From Pseudo-nitzschia pungens (taxonomy: Eukaryota; Bacillariophyta; Bacillariophyceae; Bacillariales; Bacillariaceae), in NCBI GenBank assembly GCA_037355855.1, contig CM074762.1:4960001-5024000 (forward strand): a DNA stretch of 64,000 nt, given 5' to 3'. Below the pieces are notes generated by a model, which worked only from the letters and a program-made list of their open reading frames with translations, had not been told where the DNA came from and ran no database searches. The stretch's first letter is position 1. Every line of letters starts with the position of its first letter. The position numbers were made by a program, and so were the translations under genes. Shown piece by piece: positions 10,626-22,800 of the stretch.

Positions 10626-12015
10626 ATGAATACCAGTAGCCCCACCGTTGTTGCGCACGGGCGGTCCCTCACGGACGAGAACCCAAGCAGGTTTCGCTTC
10701 CGCCGATACCGCGAAGCATTGGCGCTACGGCAGAACGACAACGACAACAACGCACAGGCACAGGCACAACGCATGGTAGATGCCGGAACCGTTCGGGAAC
10801 CAAGTAATCCAGACGAATCCAACTCCAGCGATAAAGAAGAAACCAGCGAAAACGACGCCTGTGGTGGCGCCGTGCTGCAGAACCTTTCCGATGCGATTGT
10901 GGTCGTGGACGAGTGCGGAGAGGTTTCGGTTTCGACCGAAGCGAAGCAACAACAACAGGAACAGAAACAGAAACAGGAACAGGAATCACCAGAGGGCAGC
11001 AAAATGGGCAATATAGACGCAGACACCGAAAAAGGATCGGATTGGCCATCGGCGGTCCCGGAGGGGACCACCCTGCTTCTTCGCAACCTCCGAAATTGCG
11101 TTGTCACCATGTAAGTGCAGTCCAGTTCAGTGAAATGCAATACATTGCAATGCAGTGAAGTAGAATACAATGCAATGTAAACACCGCGTACCATTGATAG
11201 GCATACAAAAACCGATGGGAATTTGTTGTTCTGTAGGTTTGTTTCTCACCCCGTTTCCTGATTCGCAATGCAATCCAATGCGATATAATCCAATCCAATC
11301 CAATCCAATCCCACACGCCGCTCATGTTGGGCAACAAACCAAACGAAATCGAATCGAATCAAATCAAACCAAACCAAACCAAAATCGAATCAAACCACAC
11401 ACGCACTGCACACCGCACAGACATCTGCCCCTCCCGGCGGTGCACCTGGTCGGACTCCGAGCCACCACCGTGAAGTGGTGCAACGACGAGTCCGCCAACA
11501 CCATCGCCAACACCACGATCCACGCGACCGAGTGCCACGACCGATCGTCCCTCCGGTTCTCGAGGCCCGCCCAGCAGCTGCGGATCCACGGGTCCACCGG
11601 GCTGGGCATTGTCGTCGCCAACGCTTGCGGGCAGCAACAGCAACAGCAGCAGCAGCAACAAAACTGGAAACCGGGCAGCATCATCCTGGAGGCCTCCCGG
11701 GACGTTTGCTTCTTTGTTCCTCCGCTCGACCGCGACGGAACCGAAGAAGCAACCGCGAGCGAAACGATCGCAACCGCCGACACGGTGTCCTACTGGCACA
11801 GGGTCGTGGTCAAAGATTTTCACTGGCTGCGAAAGGGAATTCCGAGTCCCAATTTTCGAATCGAGGTTCTCGCACCCAGCAGCAGCAGAGCTGGCGAGGA
11901 TGGTGGGGACGAAAAGGGGGAATCGACCCGTACCACAGACCGGGGATCTGTAACCCCCATCGACGACGACACGGAGAATGGGAACGATTCCGATGATTCC
12001 GACGACGAGCTCTAG
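10626..12015 (+). CDS. TBCC-domain protein, tubulin cofactor C-like (359 aa, 2 exons)
   Basis: Joined as 10626-11110 and 11421-12015. The donor is AT|GTAAGT, the acceptor is CGCACAG|A, and the frame carries over exactly to give 359 residues. The N-terminal part is an acidic, Gln-rich linker that includes EQKQKQEQE repeats. The C-terminal domain begins at T-T-L-L-L-R-N-L-R-N-C-V-V and continues across the junction into a beta-helix-like C-CAP/cofactor C domain with the hallmark Q-Q-L-R-I-H (the arginine that acts as GAP finger in cofactor C and RP2) and an I-I-L-E-A-S block. A polyglutamine insert (CAG/CAA run at about 11632-11660) splits the domain. Inferred role: tubulin folding, or a GAP for an Arf/Arl or tubulin-type GTPase. 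It could also be a TBCCD1 or RP2-like relative. The acidic Asp/Ser tail is low complexity. Confidence 0.82.
11111..11420 (+). other. Intron of TBCC gene with CCAAT and AAACC repeats
   Basis: A GT-AG intron of 310 nt. Its middle holds runs of the pentamer AATCC/CCAAT (about 11285-11312) and of AAACC/AATCA (about 11341-11395). The open frame that seems to cross it is an artefact of these repeats. Confidence 0.75.
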
Positions 12016-12392
12016 GCAACGATCGGGCGTGGGCCGCGGCAACCAGCAGCTGTAAACACTACGTGTACGCGATAGCATAGAATAGAATTAATTTTTGATT
12101 TAGAACCAATTGTTGCCCCTCCCCTACTAGAAATATATTGTATTGCAATGTGCCATCCAACCCAAACTCAGTAGGCTCGATTGCGATTGTCCACGATTGG
12201 TACGTGCCATGATCGATTCTACCAGTTCCTTGTCCTCCGTCACTGTATCAATCGACGGAATAAAACACCGGTACGGAAGCGCGACGAACAATACGAACCA
12301 CAATGACTTTTGTCCAGTCCAAGGAGTTTGTCCGATAGATCGGAAGGCAAATCGCAATATTCACATTTCCTCCCTTGTTTTCTCTATCGTAC

Positions 12393-15300
12393 TCAATGAG
12401 GACGTCGCTTCGAATGAAGAAACCAATGCTCGTTCAGCAATCCATCTTTTCCAACTATTGGTGGTCGATCTTCGGGGTTTCTGCGAAGGCACAATCTCAT
12501 TGCATCAATTGCTGCCTCCGCCTCGTCATCATCCGGGTAATTAATTTTGTGATTAGGGTTCACAATAGCTTGCAACTTTTGAATGAAGTGCAACTTGTAA
12601 AACTGGCGTCTTCCCGTATACCATTTCGTATAGTATACATCCCAGTGACCACACGTCAGGATGCGCGTCCGATTTTCATCCGAGGTCCGTCCTGTCCAGA
12701 TCCGGTATCAAGGATAGCCTCGGGTGACATATAGTTCAGGGTACCGATATGATTTTCGCGGTAAATATTCGTTGTGTCATCATTTACAATAGCCTTAGCA
12801 ATGCCAAAATCAATAAGTTTCAATGCACCTCGAACAAAGAGGAAGTTGGCTGGCTTGAGATCACTGTGGATAATCCGTTCCTCGTGGATACAGTGCACTG
12901 CGCTAAGCATTTGTTGCCAAGTCAGACGGATAAAATTCATGTTTAAGGATCTCGATGTCTCGGAAAGAGCTCGTTGTTGAAGTACATGATTGAGATCTAC
13001 TTCACCTAGTTCCATGACGACAAAGATAGACTTGCGCTGCAAATCGACCTCACTGTCGTACATTTGAATGATAGCTGGATTGCCTCGTAGCCGTTTCAAG
13101 AGCGAAATCTCGTTTGCGTATCCTTCAATTGCTTTTCTGTCCATCCCAGCTAGCTTCACCTTCTTGATCGCGACCACAGAACATTTCTTCGAAAGAGCTC
13201 GGTAGACTTTACACGAACCACCCTTTCCAATGACGCCAAGTTTAGCGTAGGTTGATCCGCGGACTCTCAAAATATTGTCTTCGTGAACCAGAGGAAGAAA
13301 TTCCAAGTTGGCCTTCGCGACCAGTGCTTGTCGTTTGGAAATGGCAGATTCTTCAGTATGAGTGGATGCCGCATCGTTTCCGCTTCCCCCTTCCTTTCGA
13401 TAGACGCTCGTATTTGGTGTTCTTGTGTCACCACCAGATGCAGCTGTAGTGCTGTCTGCATTCGTCACAACAGCTGTCTGACCTGACGGCGTTGTTTGCT
13501 GAGAACTTTGTAGTTGTAGTTGTGTTTGTTTTGGCTGGTCATTTTTCGACGCAAAAGAAGCAGCAATAGCTTTTTCACTGGATGTATCTCCACCACTGGA
13601 TCCCGATCCATGAGTATCTATGGCGGAGAGATGCGTGTTTTGCGTCGACTGACCGCTTCCAGTAGTATTGGTTGCGTCCGAAGATTTTTGATTTACTGTT
13701 TCGCTCTGATCCTTTCCTTTTTTGTTTGGATCCCACGCCCACATGTAGCTGAGGTCTAACTTTTTGAAACTTGGCACTTTCGAAGACTTATCACTTTTTG
13801 ATTTTGACGATGCACCCTCCTCATCTAGCACAGAGAGCTCTTCCGTCTTTTGCGTCGACTTCCCGTCATCGTGCCGAGTATCATCATCACTCGAAAAGTC
13901 ATCATCGTCGTAGGTGACCGAACAGTCCACTCGCTTTGCTTTACCACTCAATCCCTTTCTTGTCAACCTTGATGTCAAAGCAAGTCTCGTCTTACTAACG
14001 GGAGGCTTTCCTTGACTCGATGATCTATGAATGGTGGTCATTGGTGCATTAGTCGTATCACTCAAAAAGCTTAGAGTTCCTTGTTGCCTTTTGGCTACTA
14101 CTTGAGACCATTGATGGGACTTCGAACAAGACTTTTTTTCGGTTTTGAAGGAGACCATCGCTGTTTTGGTCCCTTTCTCCTTCACTCGATGCCGTTTGCT
14201 GGTTTTCGTGATGAGTTGACAGGGGTTCTCTTTCTGATGACTTCCGACGCTTGGGAGAGTTCAAACGACCATCGAATCCGAGTTGTCGGCGTTTCAGTTG
14301 CGAAGCAGAGTAATTTTCTCTCATTGGGCTTGGATTGATCTCGAATTTGATTGAGCCCAAGGAAACGTCTTTCTTGTTCTCGGAAGCTGGAGTCCCCTTC
14401 ATCCGGAATCGTCTCGTAACGTCCCCAGAACCATCGTCGGCGCTGCAATCAAGGACGGTCAAAGCACTTTCTAACTTTGAAATCGGTTCTGCTTTCTCCT
14501 TGATTCCTCGGAGTAAGATTTGCCTTTGCACGACTCTTGTCTAGACCGTACTTTGTTTCGAAATCAGCGTATGCCAGATAAAATACCGATGCACTCCCGC
14601 TTTCTTTTTCCTGCTCGTGATCCGACGATGAAAAATCCATCAAGACTCTGTAATTGTCTTCCATGTATTTGAACGTCCTGCGAGATTCATCCAAATTACC
14701 GACCGCTGCATGGATATTTGCGTAACTGAGCCAAATGTCAAAAATATCTTTTCGACGCCTCCTCGAAGACGACGAATTAGTAGTAACGTCCTTGGGATTG
14801 TCACGCAACGAGAATCGAAGAGTTGCCCGCCGGTGAAGTCGCACGAGGTTTTCTTTATTGCATTCGGCATTGTCGTCGTCCGGGCTGTTTTCGTTTTGGT
14901 ATTGGGCCCTTGTCAATTCCAAGACACGACGCCATGATGCCAGGATCGTCGATTCGAGATCCGTCAACGATGCTGTTGCATAGTTTGTATTGTTCCGCCG
15001 TGCTATGGACCTTATTCAAACAAAACAACGATTCCATTGTTTCTCCGAGTAGCAATACTTTCTTTTTGGCACTACTGTATTTATCAATGGAAGAAGAGTG
15101 TCGGGGTATCGTAGGCAAAGGGGAAGCAAACAATGATGGGGACTTGCAGACCGATGACTCATTGTTTCTCTGGGCTTGGGCGTCTCTGCCGGATGTCGAT
15201 GAATGATTTTCAATCGGTGAAAAGGCTTTTCGTCTCGACTGATTCGTTTGGATGGGTCTCCGAAGTCTTTGCGAGCGGATGATTCTATCGGCACCAACGT

Positions 15301-15697
15301 CCGGAGATGCCGACACCAACGACTTGTTGGCTTTTGTGGTTTCGATGTCCGCTCCATATTTCGATAAAAGGGACACGGACGACTTTTTTTTCCCACTCTC
15401 CGCATTTTCATTGAAATTGTTTTTCGTGCAATGGGGTCGGCTGTTTTCGTTTTGATTTGCTCCCTTGGAAGTCGACGACGCAGCCAAAGGAGGTATCAGA
15501 GATGGAATCACAAACGGATTGTCGCTGCTGCTGCTGCTGCTGCTGCCGGAGAGAGGCATTGTCAATGCAGAAACCTCCCTTGGTAGTGTATGGTGTTCTG
15601 CGCAATCAAGCTTTGAAAAATTATCGCAAACGATGATGATTCTTTTGCTTTGCGATGGCAGGGTATCATCACTGTCCTCACCAGAAGTTTGCTGCAT
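12393..15697 (-). CDS. Mps1/TTK-like protein kinase with TPR-like N-terminus; several +1 frame breaks
   Basis: A dual-specificity spindle-checkpoint kinase. The catalytic domain reads G-K-G-G-S-C-K-V-Y, V-A-I-K-K (ATP lysine), H-S-D-L-K-P-A-N-F, D-F-G-I-A-K, then Y-M-S-P-E-A-I. All are typical of the Mps1/TTK family. About 14450-14970 encodes a helical TPR-like segment (W-L-S-Y-A-N-I-H, Y-L-A-Y-A-D-F-E) as in Mps1 and Bub1. A Ser-rich extension continues to 15697. The gene is not one frame. Conserved sequence continues only if one nucleotide is skipped at 12658 (before D-V-W-S-L-G-C), at 12603 (between T-P and F-Y-K-L), at 14519-14521 (A-K-A to I-L-L-R-G-I) and somewhere in 14058-14185, probably the 7-A run at 14133-14139. 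The join near 14855-15015 also shifts +1, but an intron is possible there. Either the assembly carries insertions, the gene is decaying, or frames are switched in translation. Convergent with the TBCC gene. Confidence 0.75.
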
Positions 15698-16824
15698 CTT
15701 ACGAGTCTTGATCTGTCGTTTTGCCGTTGGTGTTTTCTCCCTTTCGACGGAAAAACGGAACGGAACGGAACGAAGGATGATTGAATTTCAAATTTACCGT
15801 TTGAAATTATACCGGTTATCCATCGTTTTGCGCGCGAGGCTTGCTCGACAAGCACATTCTTCGTTTTTTTATTGATGTCGGCGTCATCGCTTGTTGTACG
15901 TACACGTACAACACGCAGTAATCTTTTAATCATAATATTTTTAATAGCCTTATCTTTACCTACAGTGCGTATTTTGCATCATCGATTTTCACCAATCGAA
16001 AGGCTTAAAAACTAAAAATTGCAATGTTTCGGAGAAGCTCACATCTCTTATTTTTTTATGCAACAACGGACCGTAATTATGTAAGTAATTACTGTACTTC
16101 GTATTCTGTATTGGGCAAAATTATCCAGACGACGTCATCATCATTTTTTTCAGACGTCGTACGTTATTTTTTGAATACTCGTACTCAAAATTCATACTTG
16201 TACTTGTATTCTCAATACCGTAGCAGAGCAAAGTATTTTTTTTTAACTCTCAAGTCTCCTAAATCTTACTTTCTTAGTAACTTACTTGAAGCCAGTATTA
16301 CGCATACTGGTACGGTTGAACAAGGAATTGGTGGAGATTCATACTGATCCCTGAGTAAGAAACAGTACTGGTAGAAAGCGTTAAAATGGCGTTTTCTTGC
16401 TGTTCACTATTGAATATCGGTACGTAGTATTACGTACGGCACGGTAAAGCTTTTCGTTCGAATATGATGTCCCAGGTCCTCGGTCAGGTACCGGTAAGGC
16501 CTTATAGCGTATTAATTAACGTTAGTTACGACTAAAAACAAGCAGAGACGAAAAGAGACTTTTCGTGTTCTTGTACTTGCACGTACGAGTAAAGTAATTA
16601 CGATAATTGCACTGTATTTCCGAGATTGTTGGAATCATCTCGATGAACGCCACAAAAATACTACTAATAATAACAAGATCGATATTCGCTTCGCAACCGG
16701 AGGCGTCGCAGTTGAATCACTCGGTACCAGGCATCGCTGTCCCGTACGCAACAACGCACTTGGCGGGAAGAAAGAAAGAAAGAAAGAAAGATACAATTTA
16801 AAAAAGCACTTGTGTTCTTTGAAG
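15698..16824. other. Divergent intergenic region between kinase and HECT genes
   Basis: No gene is seen. It probably contains both promoters, since the kinase is transcribed leftward and the HECT gene rightward. It is AT-rich with TACGTA/TACCGGTA words. A GAAA tetranucleotide run lies at about 16770-16790. Confidence 0.45.
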
Positions 16825-19800
16825 ATGGACAGTTCGTCCAACAACAACAACAACAACAACAACAACGAAAACAACAACGATGAATCAGCGTTCTCACCTT
16901 CCGGCGGAGGGGCGTCTTCCGAGTCGGGTTCGACAACACAACGATGGACTTGCGAAGCTTGTGGGATGCTACACAAATTCGGAGAGCGATAGAAGCTGTT
17001 CGATTTGCGGTACGAGCAGAGACAACAATGGTACGTATTGGTTGACGCTGTTGTCTGCGTCCCGTTCTGTGCATGTCGTTTTCTTGCGCCGGGCTTTTCT
17101 CGGGGTGTTTCTGGATCACACCCGCATCACATCGCTCTGGTACAATGCTCGCAGAGGTTGCTTTGTTTGATTCGAATGATTGTGATTGTGATTGTCATAT
17201 TCTTCGCGGGAAAGCACGACTTGAAGATGGTGTCGGTATAATTTTCTCTGTACTTGTACTCATTTCATTCATTCGTGTTTGCTGGAACAACGTGATGCTG
17301 CCAGGGTCCATATTGCGAAGAGCCGGAATATTTGAGAGGAGACGGCTTGCGGTGCGACGGAACATGTTGGGTGGCAGCTGGCAGCAGCAGCAACAACAAC
17401 AACAACAACAACAACGATGAGCAGCACATTTCTCCTTGGTGGCATGCTGATGATGGATGGATATTACCACGACTTTTTCGAGAGCGTTATTGATCCCGAT
17501 GCTCATCGCGACGAAGATGACGAACAAGAAGTTGTCGATGTGGCCGCGGAAGCGCCGGGTATCGGTAGCGGCGGCGGCAGCATGATCAACAATCGAAGCG
17601 CGGCGGCGATTCGGTTCGGTATGGTTGCCTATGCGAGGAGCGGGAGGCGATCCCCTTGCCATCGGGGCGTCGGCAAGGGAATCTTCTCGGAGACTCTCAC
17701 CCGAAGAGCTATTGCGCGCCGCAAACGAAAATGATTCGATGTACCAGCCCAAATGGATGAACCTGTCTCAAATCGGGGGCCGAATGAGAACCGGCAACGG
17801 AATCGAAGTCGGAGACGGAGGAAACCAAAACGTTGCCTATCTCCCGGTGGGATCCGGAGAGGGTCGCGCTTTGAGAGCACTCGAGGCCTTTCCGAGAAGC
17901 ACTCCGTTTGCATCCTTTGGATTACCATCCGCGTCAACCTCATCTAGTTCGTTCTCGTCGGCCTCGGCCTCGGGTCCGGAGCGTAGAACCCGACGCGTAT
18001 TTGGTTTCAAGGTCGCATTTGCACATCCCTCGAAAGAAGACGGGGAGAATCTGGGAGGTCGCTACCTAATCGGCGTTACGACCACATCGTTTTCGTCATT
18101 TAGCGAAAAAAATGCGTTGCAGCAATCTCCTTTCTTTTACGGGATCGAAGACGCTGGGAACAAGTACGAAGGGGCAGGAACTCCCATTAGCAGTAGCAGT
18201 TCGTCCAGAGAAGGATACCGCGCTCGCCGGAGATCGTCGTATGCCATAGCGATAAAGGAACACGAAGCTCCTAGGAACGAGGATGGAGTCCTTTTTGGTT
18301 GCAGAGAGGTGGTTACCTGCGTTTTGGACTTCGAGAATCGTTCTTTGACTTTTTGGAGAGACGAGGATGGGGAGTCGAAGCTGATTGGAACCTTGGTGAC
18401 CAACATACCAAGAAGCGCGCAGTTGTATCCAATTGTTGTTCCGTACAATGCTGGCTCAACTGTTTCGATCACTGGGATGTCGGGAGAACCGTTACCACTG
18501 TAAGTCTCTTGTCAAAGTCTGAGTATGCACCTCCACTCAAATCAATCGGATGCAGTACTACCATTGCTTCATCAAATCCTTTTCTAACAAAATTCAATTA
18601 ATTCATTGATAATGGGTTTTGAAGACTCGCTTCCTTCGCAACTACGTGGAAAAAAGCCCAACTCGAAAAGGATATTCTTCGACGGAAAGAAATAAAAGAA
18701 ATCCGATCGAAAATGATCGAAAATGGATCGTTCACAAGGCGTCTGACTATCATTTTGGACGAAATTTTTTCACGATACAACGGGAAAGCGTCCAGTGGAC
18801 TCAACCAAATCGAGGCATCGAGGTTGTGGTATCAATGTGGCATGCGGCTCTCGAGCTTGATGGAGATTTGTGCCAAGACGGACGACACTCCGAAGAAGAA
18901 GAATATTAGTTTCGACGATTTCCTTTGTTTGCTCCAGCGCATCGTTGCGGATGACGAATTGCACTACCGCGAATCTTCGGACTTTCAAGTAAGTGTTCTC
19001 GATATCTGTGTCCCGCCCACCATTTTTTTTTTTTGCAATCAATTGTTGCTGACACTGTTTTTCTTGACGGATGAATCAGATCGGAGAAAAGGTTGAGCTC
19101 GCAAGCAATTATGAGAGATTTGGAGATGCTATCAACGGTCCTTTAGTGCCCGGAAATCGAGGTACTATCATCGACTTGCAGGGTGCGCAAGGGTCAAGGT
19201 AAGTTTGGACTCGTGTTGGCCACTTGGAAATAATTGGGGAAGATTCTGTGTCTAGAAATTCTCACGTTCCTTACTCTATTTTCGTCGCGTTTTGAAGACA
19301 ATCAATTCGAGTAATTTACAATTCACGTCGATGGTGGTATCAGCCACAAGCACTCGTGCGCGAGAGGTCGGGATTGACAGATTCGCCTGGTGTTTGGTTT
19401 CTGAAGAACATAATACGTTCGCATGGTTACGATGAAAACAAATTAGAACTTCTCATCGGAAAGCAAGTGTCGTCATCGTCGTGGAAAATTGGGGATTTTG
19501 TTGCACCGAAGAAACTCAAAGGTCTCGGCCCATGCACAGGTCGTTTTACGTGTGACGTAGACGAACACATTGGAAGGATTGTGCAAGAAAGCTCGACTTC
19601 GAGCTCATTCCCAATGCGAGCACGTGTTCCGGGTACAGTCACGGTGATATTCATTAGCAAAGCATTTGCAGAAAGTACAAGTCCCCAATCAGGGTCGTCA
19701 TTCAAGCAACGGTCGAACTTACTTGACAGCAGAAAGGTTCCTACCTCACGACTGGTCCATACGTCCGCGTTTCACGGTTTGAGTGTATCTCAACAGCCTC

Positions 19801-22800
19801 GCAAAGCAGCAAGCGAAGCAATGGATACAGATGATGATGCAAGCGACATTGCACCGTCAGATTTCCAAGGACTCAAAGATTTGGACCCTTCTGCGATTGA
19901 AAAGACCATGAAGGAATGTGATATGACTCCAACTTCGCTTTTCGCGATGGTTGAAGCAGGGCTGTTCCAGTCTGTGCTGGAGACATTGGATTGTCTGATG
20001 CAAAACATCCAACTTTTGGACAACAAAGAATCCCTTCCGCAAGCAATCGCCGCCCTGGGAAAGCTGGCGTTATGCGTTGCCGAGAGGTCGTTCCCGAATG
20101 AATGCAACGCGAGCACTGAAAACTGCGATCAGAGGGAACAGCTCAGTGGCTCTCAATACATGAAACAACGAAACGCAGCATCGAATGAAAGCAATGCTCC
20201 AGCAGACGCAGAACGATCAAGTGAAAATGAAGGTCTGTCTGTTGAGGCTTCCAGCGAACGCGATACTCGATCATCTTCTTTGCTCCAACGACGTCGAATG
20301 CTCATGTCGCTAATTTCTCGAGCTAGACGATCAGGTGACAATTTCGGAGACATCATAAGTCGAGAGCTACAGTCGATGCCATCGATGGAAATGAACGCAG
20401 ATGCCGCAGAGGCACTCTTCTTTCCAACACGCAGTGATGGGAACAATTTCGAAGATGACAATGGTCACTTTGAGAATTCGCGTCCGACCGAATCTGCATC
20501 ATCGATGGAGGATGAATCACTTGTAAGGAATCAGTCCGACGAAACACTTCTTGATTTGATTCTGAGAGGAAAGAACAATTATCGCCCTGCCAGTGACTCC
20601 GAGAAACGATGCGCCATTCCGTTGCTCTCGATCAAAAGCATCGTATCGATGGGCATTCTTGGAAATTCACTGCCATGGCTTAGGTCTTTCCTGGCTTGTG
20701 TTGCCGTGAAAATGTCGAGGAAGTATAGTGTAGACGAATTCGCGGTTTTGAAGCATGCATCTGATGATGACGGTATGCCGTTGTTACACCTTGCCATTAT
20801 GTTGGGATGTTCCGGTGCGATTGTCGAAGAACTAATTCGCTATGGCGCACCTGTCGGTGAAACTGAAGTTCGGCTTGCTGCAGATGTCGATCTGCCGGAG
20901 ATATTATCAGTGATTTTAAAGCACCAATTTTATTCCGATGGGATGATTGACTTGGAAAGCTGTTCACCTGCTACTAAAGCGGTTGTTTCGGAAGCGAAGG
21001 AGCGCCAGGCTGTTCAAAATAAAAAGTTGAGAGAGGATGCTGAATCATTTTTGGTTTCCTTCACGAAGAAGTTCTTGCAAATAAACCTCAAGCGTCGTCA
21101 GCAACAAAAGCAAAAGTCAAACGACATTTGTGGGCGGGCTTTAGCCCGTGTTTTGGTTGGTAGCATTGAACTATGCGCACTGCGCAAGAGGGACGAGAGG
21201 ATATTGTCACCAGATTCGCTTGAAAACGAAGGAGGTAATCCTATTTCATCAAAAGGACATGTCTCAGGGTTAGATCAATACGGTCTTTTGCAAGTTCTTC
21301 CTTTGTCAATTTTAGGCCGAGCACTCGCGGAGGAGCCCTCTTCTCTTACAAATCTCCTTCTTCTGATTGAAGACTATCTTTGCAGTAAGGGAATAAATGA
21401 TGGCTGTGTTGGTCTCACCTTGCTTTCAACACTACTGGAGAGATTCCCAATGATCAATCGAAGTCTAGAAATGGAAAGGTATGGCTTTGCGGAACTTGTA
21501 CATTCGCATGATGCACTTTCATTGAATCGATCAACCGAAATATCCTCTAGACTCGAGAAGAAGAGCCTTACGGATCACAAAGCACAAGAAGATAATGTGG
21601 TGGCGCCTGAGGTCATTTTTTGTCCGAAGAAGCATGCGGCAATGTTACATGTTACGAAGCATTCTTCTTTTCGTTGTGATCTTTGTGGTGTCGGCGTAGA
21701 GTGCGGCGCAATTATGTACGGCTGCCGGGAATGCGATTGGGATGCTTGTGAAAATTGTACCGACAAGGTGGAGGGAGGAATAGTAAAGTGGAAGTATGTC
21801 TCAGAATTGTCGACCAGGTGCCAGGACTTGATTGCCCAAAATACGGGCGTGAGTGATACCGATTTGAATGAAGACGGTAAATGGTCACGTGGCATGATGG
21901 CAAACCTGAAGTTCATGGACAACGCATCAGAGATCAACACCTTATCAATCAGACTTTTGCAAAGAGATCCTGATTCGATTCAAGGTTTGGCTCGTCTCTT
22001 GAAAGAGAAAGGTCGTATTACCATGCATCAGTTTTTAATGGTAATTTTACCAGCTCTTCACTCCACACTCATGGGTAAATTTCCGGTGGGTGAACTTAAT
22101 GCTGGTCGTCGCACCAAGAAGCCTCGTGTTGCTGGTATGCGATCCCGTGAAAATGAAATTAGAATAGAAACCAATGATGAGGAAAGACTTGAGTTTGCGA
22201 AGGAAATATTGAAGTTGCTTGTGCATGACTGTCCCCCGCAATCTGAGTCGATGGATTTCCAAGAAGATAACGATATTGATCATGATATAACTGAGGAGAG
22301 TCGCGAGTACATGCCTAATGAAGAAGACTACGACGAACGAAACGAAAATAAGGTGACTCAAAAAAAGGGGAGGGGTGTTGCCAAACAACTCCCTGAGATT
22401 CTTCGGCGATTGCACCAAGTACTAGCATTGCACGAAGAAGTAAAAAGTTTGAATGAAGACAAATGCAGCAAGAAACATGGCGTTTCTCCAGGTGATCTGA
22501 GATCGCTCAAACAACCCATCAAATTGCGACTTACACAGCAAGAAGGCAAAGGATCCCAGCAGCAAGAGAAAGATCATTACAAAAGCAATTTGACCATATT
22601 TTGTGAACCATTGGTATCAGTTCATGACTTGTCGCGTCAGATTCTCATAACTGCATCGAAAACTGATCCTGGGTACCATGTTTTCTGTCGAAAGTTAGCT
22701 TGTGAGTCTGCAATTATTTTGGAGCGTTCTCTGTCATCTCACGGCGATGTGTGGCGAATGGCAAAGATCATATCCTACAACGAGCAAACTGGATATCATG

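Noticed and set aside
12393..15697. Explaining all kinase frame breaks by introns
   Set aside because: At 12603 and 12658 the conserved sequence continues with exactly one base skipped, which no intron can do. Only the 14855-15015 join could be an intron.
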